Positions 1 through 6,719 of a stretch of 10,725 nucleotides of DNA are shown here, one piece after another. A program made the position numbers and the translations under genes. The notes beneath the pieces are model-generated. The model saw only the letters and a list, made by a program, of their open reading frames with translations. It did not search any database and had not been told where the DNA came from. The first letter of the stretch is position 1. Each line of letters begins with the position of its first letter. The DNA comes from Bryobacteraceae bacterium (GTDB taxonomy: Bacteria > Acidobacteriota > Terriglobia > Bryobacterales > Bryobacteraceae): assembly GCA_030036985.1 (NCBI GenBank), contig JASHSD010000759.1, positions 1 to 10,725 on the forward strand. Direction: 5' to 3'.

Positions 1-1089
1 GGCGGCGTCGCGCACGATTTCAATAACCTGCTGACCGTGATCTCGGGTTACGGCCAACTGGCGCTGGAAGGGCTTGGGACCACCTCGATTCCACGCCTGA
101 CCAGCTACATTCAGGAGATCCTGAATTCGGCCCGGCGCGCTTCCGGACTCACCGGCCAGCTGCTGGCCTTCAGCCGCCGGCAGACGGTTCAGCCCAAAGT
201 GCTGGATCTGGCCGCGCTGTTGAGCAATATCGAACTGCTGCTGCGGCGCATGATCGGCGAGCATGTCGATCTGACCGTTCACTATGGATCGGAGCCGTGC
301 CTGATCCGCGCGGATGCGCATCAGATGGAGCAGGTGCTGATGAATCTCGCGGTGAACGCGAGGGACGCGATGCCGCTCGGCGGCACGTTCGACATCAAAT
401 GCGGCGTGCTGCCGGAGCCGTTGGAACGGCCGGGGCGCGAGCCGTTGAGCGTTCTGCTGGAGGTGACCGATACCGGCATCGGCATGGATGAATCGGTCAA
501 GGCTCGGATGTTCGAGCCTTTCTTCACCTCGAAAGCCAAGGGCAAAGGAACGGGCCTCGGTCTCTCCACTGTGTACGGCGTGGTTTCGCAGGCCGGGGGT
601 GAGATCGAAGTGGAGAGCGAACCCGGCGAGGGCAGCAAATTCCGAATCTATTTCCCCCTGGCCACCGAGGAAACCGAATCGGCTTCAATCGGCACGAGCG
701 GCGCCACGGCGGCCACGGCCGGATTGGAAACGGTGCTTCTGGTGGAAGACGAGGCAAGCGTGCGCTCGCTGGCCGAGACGGTCCTCAGGAAATTCGGCTA
801 CAACGTGCTCGTGGCGGATTCCGGAGAAGCCGCGCTCGAAATCTGGCGGGACAAGCGGGATTCCATCGACATTCTGCTAACCGACGTGATCATGCCGCGT
901 ATGAGCGGCGGCGAACTAGCCCACAAACTGCGCGAAACGGACCCCTCCCTGAAGGTTCTGTTCATGTCCGGATATACCGACGATATGATCGCCAGCCACG
1001 GCGTGCTGGCCGGAGAGACCCAGTTGATTCAGAAGCCGTTCACCGCCGAAGGGCTGGGCCGCAAGCTCCGCGACGTTCTCGATGCGTGA
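1..1089 (+). CDS. Hybrid sensor histidine kinase with receiver domain (5' end outside window)
   Basis: This is the C-terminal 362 residues of a hybrid two-component kinase; the reading frame is open from base 1, so the sensor part (often PAS in this class) lies upstream. Residues below count from base 1. The H-box reads GGVAHDFNNLLT with the phosphoacceptor His at residue 5. The ATPase domain shows the N-box NLAVNARDAM (115-124), the G1 box DTGIGM (157-162), the F-box FEPFFTSK (171-178) and the G2 box GKGTGLGL (181-188). A receiver domain follows from about 243: acidic pair E249/D250, phosphoacceptor Asp295 in LLTDVIMP, Ser323 and Lys345 in IQKPF. Such proteins autophosphorylate on His and pass phosphate to the attached Asp, and usually on to a phosphotransfer protein. 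No output domain follows the receiver, which ends at the stop codon. The signal and target cannot be told from this part. The hpt gene starts 36 nt downstream. Confidence 0.95.
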   Translation, partial: GGVAHDFNNLLTVISGYGQLALEGLGTTSIPRLTSYIQEILNSARRASGLTGQLLAFSRRQTVQPKVLDLAALLSNIELLLRRMIGEHVDLTVHYGSEPCLIRADAHQMEQVLMNLAVNARDAMPLGGTFDIKCGVLPEPLERPGREPLSVLLEVTDTGIGMDESVKARMFEPFFTSKAKGKGTGLGLSTVYGVVSQAGGEIEVESEPGEGSKFRIYFPLATEETESASIGTSGATAATAGLETVLLVEDEASVRSLAETVLRKFGYNVLVADSGEAALEIWRDKRDSIDILLTDVIMPRMSGGELAHKLRETDPSLKVLFMSGYTDDMIASHGVLAGETQLIQKPFTAEGLGRKLRDVLDA

Positions 1090-1111
1090 GACGCGTAACG
1101 GCGCCGCTTCG

Positions 1112-1117
1112 TACAAT
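1112..1117 (+). promoter_or_regulatory. Candidate -10 box for hpt
   Basis: TACAAT matches the sigma-70 -10 consensus at five of six positions and ends 8 nt before the hpt ATG, so a transcript starting 7-9 nt downstream would begin at or within 2 nt of the start codon. No good -35 box is visible at 16-18 nt spacing, and no Shine-Dalgarno sequence lies before the ATG. The site is a short match in a 36-nt gap and could be chance. Confidence 0.3.
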
Positions 1118-1125
1118 GGTCCCTC

Positions 1126-1644
1126 ATGGGCCTTCGACCGCTGCTGTCGGAAGAACAGATCCAGCAGCGCATTCGCGAAATGGGTGCGCAGATTGACGCC
1201 GATTATCCCTCCGGCACGCTCTATCTGATCTGCATTCTGAAGGGGGCCTGTTACTTTCTGGCCGACCTGTCGCGCGCCATCGAACGGGACACGTTCATCG
1301 ACTTCATGGGAATATCGAGCTACGGACGCGGCAGAACCACTTCCGGCGAAGTGAAGATCACCAAGGACCTGGATATTTCGCTCCAAGGTGCGGACGTGCT
1401 GATCGTCGAAGACATCATCGACAGCGGCGTGACGCTGCACTATCTGACGGGTCTGCTGAATCAGCGCAAACCGAAATCGGTGCGCATCGCGACGCTTCTT
1501 GACAAGCCGGAACGCCGGCTGCGCCCCGTCGATGTGGCGTATGTGGGGTTCAGTATTCCGGACGAGTTCGTCGTCGGCTATGGTCTGGATTTCGCCGAGA
1601 AGTATCGAAATCTGCGCGACATCTGCGTTCTGGAACCGGACTGA
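1126..1644 (+). CDS. hpt: Hypoxanthine phosphoribosyltransferase
   Basis: This cytoplasmic purine-salvage enzyme joins hypoxanthine (and usually guanine) to PRPP, giving IMP or GMP and pyrophosphate. At 172 residues it has the normal length of the bacterial short form. It carries the pyrophosphate-loop motif LKG (38-40), the flexible-loop SSYG (64-67), the PRPP-binding signature VLIVEDIIDSGVTL (91-104) with Glu95, Asp96 and the likely general base Asp99, the purine-contacting Lys127 in LLDKPERR, and the family C-terminal block IPDEFVVGYGLDFAEKYRNL (144-163). The ATG at 1126 gives a protein aligning from the usual N-terminus (LLSEEQI). No ribosome-binding site is visible, and a -10-like box 8 nt upstream suggests a leaderless message. 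It lies 36 nt after the kinase gene on the same strand, but there is no functional link I can see. Specificity for hypoxanthine over guanine is assumed from the family. Confidence 0.96.
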   Translation: MGLRPLLSEEQIQQRIREMGAQIDADYPSGTLYLICILKGACYFLADLSRAIERDTFIDFMGISSYGRGRTTSGEVKITKDLDISLQGADVLIVEDIIDSGVTLHYLTGLLNQRKPKSVRIATLLDKPERRLRPVDVAYVGFSIPDEFVVGYGLDFAEKYRNLRDICVLEPD

Positions 1645-1659
1645 GGGTCATCCGCCTTG

Positions 1660-1833
1660 CCGAGCCGCGACCGCCAGGGAGCGCAAAGGGCGCTGTCCCG
1701 CGCCGCAATACAGCGGAGGCACTCGTTATTCGTGCGGCGCCGACGCGACCCGTTTTGCGCGTGTTTCTCAGAAGCGATGTCCGGGAACCGAAGGGCGCGA
1801 CGAAGAGTCCGCTCCCTCACGGTCGCGGCTCGG
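1660..1833. repeat. 174-nt element with 24-nt imperfect inverted ends, between convergent genes
   Basis: The left arm (1660-1683, beginning CCGAGCCGCGACCG and ending AGGGAGCG) and the reverse complement of the right arm (1810-1833) match at 22 of 24 positions; only the dinucleotide at 1674-1675 differs (CC against TG). The element fills the gap between the convergent hpt and M16 genes, 15 nt after the first stop codon and 12 nt from the second. The core is GC-rich and folds further (see 1700-1740). I see no target-site duplication and no open frame that looks coding. Diverged copies of the arm occur at 4686-4710 and 4780-4792, so it is a repeat family and not a one-off palindrome. It may be a MITE or REP/BIME-like repeat that also serves as a bidirectional terminator; these roles are inferred. 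Confidence 0.75.
1700..1740. repeat. Inner inverted repeat within the intergenic element
   Basis: GCGCCGCA at 1700-1707 pairs perfectly with TGCGGCGC at 1733-1740 across a 25-nt loop. A competing stem is CGCTGT (1691-1696) with ACAGCG (1710-1715), so two exclusive folds are possible. No run of T follows, so it is not a standard intrinsic terminator. Confidence 0.4.
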
Positions 1834-1845
1834 AATGAGCATTAA

Positions 1846-4575
1846 TTATTGGTAGACTCCGGCGGTCTTGAAATCGCCGGCCTTCACGATCGAAATCGCC
1901 GCCGGATCCAGATGCTTGCGGAAAGCCGCGTTCACCTGATCCACGGTGAGGGAGTCGATCTTCGCGTCCATCTGCACATCCCAATCGAGCGTGCGTCCCA
2001 AGTCTTCGCGCGTTGCGATCAACCGCAGCAGCTGCTGGTCCTGCGAGCGCCCGACGCGCCGCTCGTCCAGGAACGCCCGTTTCGCCGTGGCAACTTCTTC
2101 CGCCGTGAATCCGCCCGCCAGTGTGCGCGCGAGTTCGTCGCGGAAACTCGATTCCACCTTCGGCGCGTTCTTCGGATTGCTGATCGCCGCCGCGGTGAAC
2201 TGCGCATCGTCGCCTTCGGCGGGCGCGGAGAAGCGCGTGCTGACGCTGTAACTCAGGCCCTCGCGATTGCGGATGCGATCCGGAATCCGGCCGGTGATCG
2301 AGCCGCCGAAGATATAGTTGGCCAGCACCATCGCCGGGTAATCGGGATCGGTATCCTTCATCGGGACGTTCATGGCGGCCTCGAACGTCGCGTTTGCCTT
2401 ATCCGGCGTTTCGATCTTCAGGTTCACAGGCGTGGTCTTCCGGAAGTCCGTGACGATTCTCTTGTAAGGCGCGGGGCTGGTCCATGTGCCGAACAATTCC
2501 TCCGCCGCCTTGCTCACCGCCGCCTGATCGAATTGCCCGACCACGACCATCTCGCCATGCGACGTGCCATAGAACTGCTGGTGGAATTTCTTCACGTCGT
2601 CCAACGTGACCTTGTTCGTGTCTTCGATGTCTTCGTCGATCGTGCCGACGTAACGGACATCGTTTCTGGGATACGGATTGAGAGCGCGTTCGAGCGCCAA
2701 CGGAGCCAGCGCGTTGGGCTCCGTCCTGCGGCCCTCAATGCCCGCGATGCGCTGCTTTTTCGCCTGTTCGAATTCACTCTCCGGGAAGGATGGCTCGCGC
2801 AGGATCTCCGCCGCCAGGCGCAGCGCCGGAATCAGGTTCTCCGCGGTCGTCTGCACAGTAATGTCGGCTCCCGAGACTCCGCCGGAAACGTTGATCCGCG
2901 CGTTCAGCTTCACCATCTCATCCTGGATCTGCTGCCGCGTATGGCTCTTCGTGCCGCGCATCAGCAGACCGCCGGTCATGCCGCCCACGGCGTTCTTTCC
3001 GGCCAGGGATTTTTCGTCGCCGAATTCGACAGCCAGCATTGCCGAAACCGTTCCGCCGCGATTGGTCTTCGGCAGCATCGCCAGCTTCAGGCCATTGGTC
3101 AGCTTGGAGCGCACCAGATGCTTCTCGATGTTCGCGGGCGACGGATCGAAGGCTTCGCCTTGCGAGATTTTCATGCTGCTCTGGTAATTTTTGAAGACCT
3201 CGGCGAGATCGGAACCCTGCGGCACTACGGTGCGATCCGGATTTGGAGTCGGGATGAATTCGCCCACCGTGCGGTTGGATTCCTTGAAATAGAGCTTCGC
3301 CACCCGCACCACGTCTTCCGGCGTCACGGCTTTGAGCTGGTCGTAATTGAGGAAGAAGAGGCGCCAGTCGCCGTCGGCGATCATTTCGGACAAGCCCAGG
3401 GCGGCCTGCTGCGAATTATCCATCTCCTGTTGCATGCCGTGCAGGATCCGGTCCTTTTCTTTTTCGACTTCGTCCTTCGCGGGAGGCTCGGTGACCAGGC
3501 CGGCGATGGTGTCGATTACCGCCTTCCGCGCGTCGTCGAGAGACTGGTCTTTGCTCAAGCCGGCCTGCACCATCACGAAACCGGGGTCGTGCAGTTCCTC
3601 GTATCCCATGCGCACGCTCAGCGCCTTCTTGTTGTCGACGAGCGCCTTGTAGAGGCGGCCCGTTCCGCCGCCGCGGCCCCCGCCGGACATGATGCCGCTC
3701 AACACTTCGAGCGCCGCCGAATCGGGATTGGATATCGCCGGCGCGTGCCAAAGGATCGCGAGCGACGGATTCTCGCCGACGCGCCTCAGCTCGACGAAAC
3801 GCTCGCCATCCTGCGCGGGTTCCACTGTGTAGGGTTGATCGAGCTTGCGCGTGGGCCGCGGGATAGAGCCGCAGGTCTGCGCCACATATGCCAGAGCCTT
3901 CGACTGATCGAACTGGCCCGCGATTACCAGCACCGCGTTGTCGGGCTGGTAGTACTTTTTATAGAAAGCCGCGAGCTTGTCGATGGGCACCTTCTCGATA
4001 TCGGCCAGGCTGCCGATCACGGCCTTGCCGTAGTTGTGCCAGAGGTACGCGGTCGCGATCACACGCTCTTCAAGAATGTTGCCGGGATTGTTCTCGCCGC
4101 GTTCGAACTCGTTGCGCACGACCGTCATTTCGGTATCGAGCAACGGCTTTTCGATGCGCATGTTCACCATGCGCTCGGCTTCGAGGCCCAGAGCCCATTT
4201 GAGATTGTCGTCGCTCGCGGTTACGGTCTCGAAGTAGTTCGTGCGGTCGTAATCGGTGGTGCCGTTCCAGCTGGCGCCGTGATCGGTGAGTTCTTTCTTA
4301 ATGCTCCTGCCGTTCCTGCTCAGGATGAAATTCATGTGTTCGAGCAAATGCGCCATGCCGGTTTCGCCATAGCCTTCGAAGCGCGAACCGACGAGGTAGG
4401 TCATATTGACCGTCACCTTCGGGCTGGAAGGATCGGGGAACAGCAGCACGCGCAGGCCGTTCGCATAGTCGTACTCGGTGATCCCGCCGACGGTTGCCTT
4501 TTTCTCCACACCTTGCGGCAGCGTCTGCGAAAACGCGGAGACCGCCAAGATCATCGTCAGCAGGATTGTCTTCAT
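1846..4575 (-). CDS. Secreted M16-family zinc metallopeptidase, two-domain fusion
   Basis: This is a predicted periplasmic or envelope peptidase of 909 residues. A signal peptide is visible (MKTILLTMILAVSAFS, cleavage near residue 16). The first half (about 30-450) is a catalytic M16 unit: zinc motif HLLEH (His76, catalytic Glu79, His80) and the third ligand probably Glu156 in VVRNEFE, 76 residues on, as the family requires. A Gly-rich stretch GGGRGGGTGR lies at 298-307. The second half (about 485-909) has lost the zinc motif (GMTGGLL at the equivalent place) but keeps the Arg769/Tyr776 pair in RNREGLSY that M16B partner subunits supply for substrate binding. One chain thus holds both halves of what is a heterodimer elsewhere; this layout is common in bacterial insulinase-like proteins. 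Substrates are likely peptides of moderate size, but none can be named. The ATG at 4575 puts the signal peptide at the exact N-terminus; no clear ribosome-binding site precedes it. Repeats flank the gene on both sides. Confidence 0.95.
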   Translation of the reverse strand: MKTILLTMILAVSAFSQTLPQGVEKKATVGGITEYDYANGLRVLLFPDPSSPKVTVNMTYLVGSRFEGYGETGMAHLLEHMNFILSRNGRSIKKELTDHGASWNGTTDYDRTNYFETVTASDDNLKWALGLEAERMVNMRIEKPLLDTEMTVVRNEFERGENNPGNILEERVIATAYLWHNYGKAVIGSLADIEKVPIDKLAAFYKKYYQPDNAVLVIAGQFDQSKALAYVAQTCGSIPRPTRKLDQPYTVEPAQDGERFVELRRVGENPSLAILWHAPAISNPDSAALEVLSGIMSGGGRGGGTGRLYKALVDNKKALSVRMGYEELHDPGFVMVQAGLSKDQSLDDARKAVIDTIAGLVTEPPAKDEVEKEKDRILHGMQQEMDNSQQAALGLSEMIADGDWRLFFLNYDQLKAVTPEDVVRVAKLYFKESNRTVGEFIPTPNPDRTVVPQGSDLAEVFKNYQSSMKISQGEAFDPSPANIEKHLVRSKLTNGLKLAMLPKTNRGGTVSAMLAVEFGDEKSLAGKNAVGGMTGGLLMRGTKSHTRQQIQDEMVKLNARINVSGGVSGADITVQTTAENLIPALRLAAEILREPSFPESEFEQAKKQRIAGIEGRRTEPNALAPLALERALNPYPRNDVRYVGTIDEDIEDTNKVTLDDVKKFHQQFYGTSHGEMVVVGQFDQAAVSKAAEELFGTWTSPAPYKRIVTDFRKTTPVNLKIETPDKANATFEAAMNVPMKDTDPDYPAMVLANYIFGGSITGRIPDRIRNREGLSYSVSTRFSAPAEGDDAQFTAAAISNPKNAPKVESSFRDELARTLAGGFTAEEVATAKRAFLDERRVGRSQDQQLLRLIATREDLGRTLDWDVQMDAKIDSLTVDQVNAAFRKHLDPAAISIVKAGDFKTAGVYQ

Positions 4576-4685
4576 ATGGGTTACGGTACCACTGTTTTTG
4601 GACGTACCGGGATGGGGGACGTGAGGGTCAAATAGTGATGGACACGAACGCTCCGTCGAAATCAGTGGCGCATCCGGCCCACGCA

Positions 4686-4710
4686 GGACCGCTCCCTCGT
4701 CGCGGTCCGG
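4686..4710. repeat. Diverged copy of the intergenic repeat arm, forms a hairpin
   Basis: Read on the minus strand, 4690-4710 matches the 1660-1683 arm with one substitution and a 3-nt deletion. GGACCGC (4686-4692) and GCGGTCC (4702-4708) form a perfect 7-bp stem with a 9-nt loop. A second small stem follows at once, AACGG (4711-4715) with CCGTT (4721-4725), then GCGAG (4727-4731) with CTCGC (4741-4745). The row of hairpins lies downstream of the regulator gene and upstream of the M16 gene, both on the minus strand, so it could end the regulator transcript. No T-tract is seen. Confidence 0.6.
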
Positions 4711-4779
4711 AACGGGTTATCCGTTGGCGAGGCATCGAGGCTCGCTTGCGCGCGCGCCTCAGTTAAGAGCAATAAGCTG

Positions 4780-4792
4780 CCGAGCCGCGACC
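4780..4792. repeat. Partial copy of the repeat arm beside the regulator stop codon
   Basis: CCGAGCCGCGACC is identical to the first 13 nt of the arm at 1660-1683 and sits 7 nt from the regulator's stop codon. Together with 4686-4710 it makes a pair in outward orientation, the reverse of the inward pair at 1660-1833. The rest of the arm (AGGGAGCG) is missing. Confidence 0.55.
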
Positions 4793-4799
4793 TATGCTG

Positions 4800-6134
4800 C
4801 TACGGGTTCGCGAGGTTCCGATGGAGGAAATAGGAAATATCGACCGGCACGTCGTCCATCGCCTTCACGCGCAGCACGACCTGGAAATACTTCGGCATGG
4901 TTCCCGACGCCGACTTCAGCCGCGAAACCAGCATCTGCGCCAGACCAGGCGTGGTGAAGGCTTTCACCCCGCCCATCACGCTGGCGATGCGATTGCCGGA
5001 AAGCATCAGGATCGCGCCGGGTCCGTTCATGGCGGGGACGCGGCTGATGAGCGCATAACTGACGCCGCCTTCTTCTCCACCCTGTGCCGGATGATCCTTA
5101 ATGAACGCCGCTTCTCCCTTCCGCGGATGCAGATTGCGGATCCCGTCGGTATCGAGAACGAGCTGACTCTGCATCGGAATGTCGTCCGCCTGATGGATGC
5201 CCGTTGTAGGCCCGAGAAAAACCACGTTGTCCTCGGCCAGCTCAGGCCACGACAGCACATTCGCCCTGGTGATCAAAACCGCCTGCTTGCGCGGCGCGAG
5301 GAACTGGCCGAGCAGGAAAGCTCCGGTGGCCGTGCCCACTTCCGTGTAGCTGTAGTCGGGTTCGGACATCCCGACGCCCAATGCGCCTTCTACGGAAGAG
5401 AGCCTCTTCGAAGCCGGCACATCGTCCCAATCGTTCACCGACGCTTCGCGCACGAAGCCGAACCCGGGCACTTTAACGAACAGCGGTGTCGAGACACAGA
5501 CGACCAACCGCCGGCTCGATGAAAGCAACGGCTCCCAGAGCTCGCGCAGCGCGGGCGTCCACGTTTCGCTCAGCGCGGAAGCCTGACCGGAGTCTGCCCG
5601 ATCGGCGCGCCACAGCCGCGTGACAAACCAGGCGGAGCAGGCAAGTGTGGCCAGCAACGCGGCAGCCAGCACGATTTCGCGCGGCCGCCAACTGCTCGAT
5701 CGCAGTCGGATCTCAGGCAGCGGAGGCGCGGGCACGGGCGCCGGGGGCAGAGCGGCGGCCTGCAGCCGCGGTTCGAAAGTGACTTTGAAACCGCCTTTCG
5801 GCAGATCGACAACGATCGGATCGTCAGCGCCTTCGGTTCGATAATATTCCGCCAGCTTCTGACGCAGCCGCGCCGTATGCATGCGCACCAGCGATTCCTG
5901 CCGCGGATCGAAAGAGGCTGGCTTGCCCAGCGCATCCAGCCCGATCGTATATTCCTTAAGAGCATCGGCAACCCCGGCAAGGGATTTGTCGCTGAGATAC
6001 GCGAGCAGGTTGCGCAGCACTTCGGAGGTCCGGAAGATCCTGCTCTGCAGAATGCGCTCGATCTGCGCGGCGCAATCCATGTGATCGATGGCTTGACCAT
6101 CGACGGCAGGCGGCGGGGCGGATCCGGTTGCCAT
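4800..6134 (-). CDS. Membrane-bound one-component transcriptional regulator, CadC/ToxR-like layout
   Basis: Residues count from the ATG at 6134 (444 residues). The N-terminus (about 21-123) is the winged-helix-type domain frequent in Acidobacteriota: RIFRTSEVLRNLLAYL, LKEYTIGLDALGK, then a basic helix VRMHTARLRQKLAEYY and the wing-like DLPKGGFKVTFEP. A Pro/Ala-rich linker (126-141) and one hydrophobic helix (about 153-173, IVLAAALLATLACSAWFV) follow, then a roughly 265-residue C-terminal domain predicted to be periplasmic. That domain has blocks such as RLVVCVSTPLF, NVVFLGPTTGI and GIRNLHPRKGEAAFI; I cannot assign it to a named family, although I recall similar C-termini in other acidobacterial regulators. 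The frame is open to an ATG at 6239, but the extra 35 residues have no family resemblance, use more A/T third positions and would cover the divergent promoter, so 6134 is preferred. The likely role is control of the divergent gene cluster in response to an envelope signal; this is inferred. Confidence 0.85.
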   Translation of the reverse strand: MATGSAPPPAVDGQAIDHMDCAAQIERILQSRIFRTSEVLRNLLAYLSDKSLAGVADALKEYTIGLDALGKPASFDPRQESLVRMHTARLRQKLAEYYRTEGADDPIVVDLPKGGFKVTFEPRLQAAALPPAPVPAPPLPEIRLRSSSWRPREIVLAAALLATLACSAWFVTRLWRADRADSGQASALSETWTPALRELWEPLLSSSRRLVVCVSTPLFVKVPGFGFVREASVNDWDDVPASKRLSSVEGALGVGMSEPDYSYTEVGTATGAFLLGQFLAPRKQAVLITRANVLSWPELAEDNVVFLGPTTGIHQADDIPMQSQLVLDTDGIRNLHPRKGEAAFIKDHPAQGGEEGGVSYALISRVPAMNGPGAILMLSGNRIASVMGGVKAFTTPGLAQMLVSRLKSASGTMPKYFQVVLRVKAMDDVPVDISYFLHRNLANP

Positions 6135-6147
6135 GTTTTCGGCTATG

Positions 6148-6153
6148 ATCGTA
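6148..6153 (-). promoter_or_regulatory. Candidate -10 box for the regulator gene
   Basis: On the minus strand TACGAT ends 13 nt before the preferred ATG at 6134, giving a very short leader of about 6 nt. It matches four of six -10 consensus positions. No convincing -35 box lies 16-18 nt upstream. If this promoter is real, the longer start at 6239 is excluded. Confidence 0.25.
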
Positions 6154-6192
6154 TCACAGACCTGCGGCGCAAACGCATGCAAGGAAACGGCC

Positions 6193-6220
6193 TTGACTTC
6201 AATCAACGGCGCGTGATAGT
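6193..6220 (+). promoter_or_regulatory. Candidate sigma-70 promoter for the DUF6152 cluster
   Basis: TTGACT (6193-6198, five of six -35 positions) and GATAGT (6215-6220, four of six -10 positions) are spaced by 16 nt. A start near 6227 would give a leader of about 70 nt before the ATG at 6297. A second A/T-rich site, CATAAT at 6237-6242, lacks a -35 partner. The region between 6135 and 6296 is the shared divergent control region with the regulator gene, so operator sites would be expected here; I found no clear operator palindrome. Confidence 0.35.
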
Positions 6221-6284
6221 GTGTGACGGCGATACGCATAATATGCTCGCCGGATCAGCGGGCCCTCGGTCTGGTGCAGATTTC

Positions 6285-6290
6285 AGGAGA
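6285..6290 (+). promoter_or_regulatory. Ribosome-binding site of the DUF6152 gene
   Basis: AGGAGA lies 6 nt before the ATG at 6297. It is the only strong Shine-Dalgarno match in front of any gene in the window, which suggests this protein is made at a higher level than its neighbours. Confidence 0.7.
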
Positions 6291-6296
6291 GATTAA

Positions 6297-6683
6297 ATGA
6301 AACGTGCGACTTTTGCTCTATTGATTGCCGGTGCTTTTTTGGCGGGAATTCCGGCATACGCCCATCACTCGTTCGCCGCGACTTACTTCGAAGACAAGAC
6401 GATCACGATCGACGGCAAGCTGGTGCAGTTCATGTTCCGCAACCCGCATTCGTTTGTCCACGTCGAGGCTCCGGACGATAAGGGCGAGATGGTGACGTGG
6501 GCCGTCGAGTGGGGCGGCGGCGGCCAGTTGAGCCGCGACGGCGTTTCCCGCGATACGCTGAAGCCGGGCGATCACGTGATCATCACCGGTAATCCGGGCC
6601 GCAATCCGGAAGACCATCGCATCCGCATGCGCAGCATCCAGCGTCCGTCGGACGGCTTCGGCTGGAAGGGCGTCGTCCAGTAG
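6297..6683 (+). CDS. Periplasmic DUF6152-family protein
   Basis: This is a 128-residue exported protein of a family without known function. The signal peptide is clear: Lys2/Arg3, a hydrophobic core (ATFALLIAGAFLAGI) and the cleavage site AYA at 20-22, which would make the mature protein begin with His23-His24-Ser-Phe. The conserved AHHSFAATYF start, the block GKLVQFMFRNPHSFVHVE (40-57), the tract TWAVEWGGGGQLSRDGV and the turn LKPGDHVIITGNPGRN are what I recognise as DUF6152. The fold is probably a small beta-barrel or OB-like domain, which is inferred from the alternating pattern. A strong AGGAGA site and a fitting promoter precede it. The next gene begins 36 nt later and is also exported; similar pairs seem recurrent in Acidobacteriota from memory. 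The exposed His pair and the later His residues (52, 56) hint at metal binding, but this is unproven. Confidence 0.85.
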   Translation: MKRATFALLIAGAFLAGIPAYAHHSFAATYFEDKTITIDGKLVQFMFRNPHSFVHVEAPDDKGEMVTWAVEWGGGGQLSRDGVSRDTLKPGDHVIITGNPGRNPEDHRIRMRSIQRPSDGFGWKGVVQ

Positions 6684-6719
6684 GTTTACAGTCAGGCTTA
6701 GGGTTCAGAGTTAAACAGA

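Noticed and set aside
1657..1845. A 62-codon plus-strand open frame inside the intergenic repeat element
   Set aside because: It is built from the inverted repeat and its core, is Arg-rich, and has no ribosome-binding site. The region is better explained as a structured repeat.
1849..4635. A 928-codon open frame on the plus strand over the whole M16 gene
   Set aside because: Its codons are in exact register with the sense codons, where stops arise only from sense TTA, CTA or TCA, which are rare in a GC-rich gene. The translation is rich in Arg, His and Asp and shows no domain, while the minus-strand product is a clear M16 peptidase.
6135..6239. N-terminal extension of the regulator to an ATG at 6239
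   Set aside because: The 35 added residues do not resemble the family, third positions are less GC-rich, and the stretch would cover the divergent promoter region. It is kept only as an alternative start.
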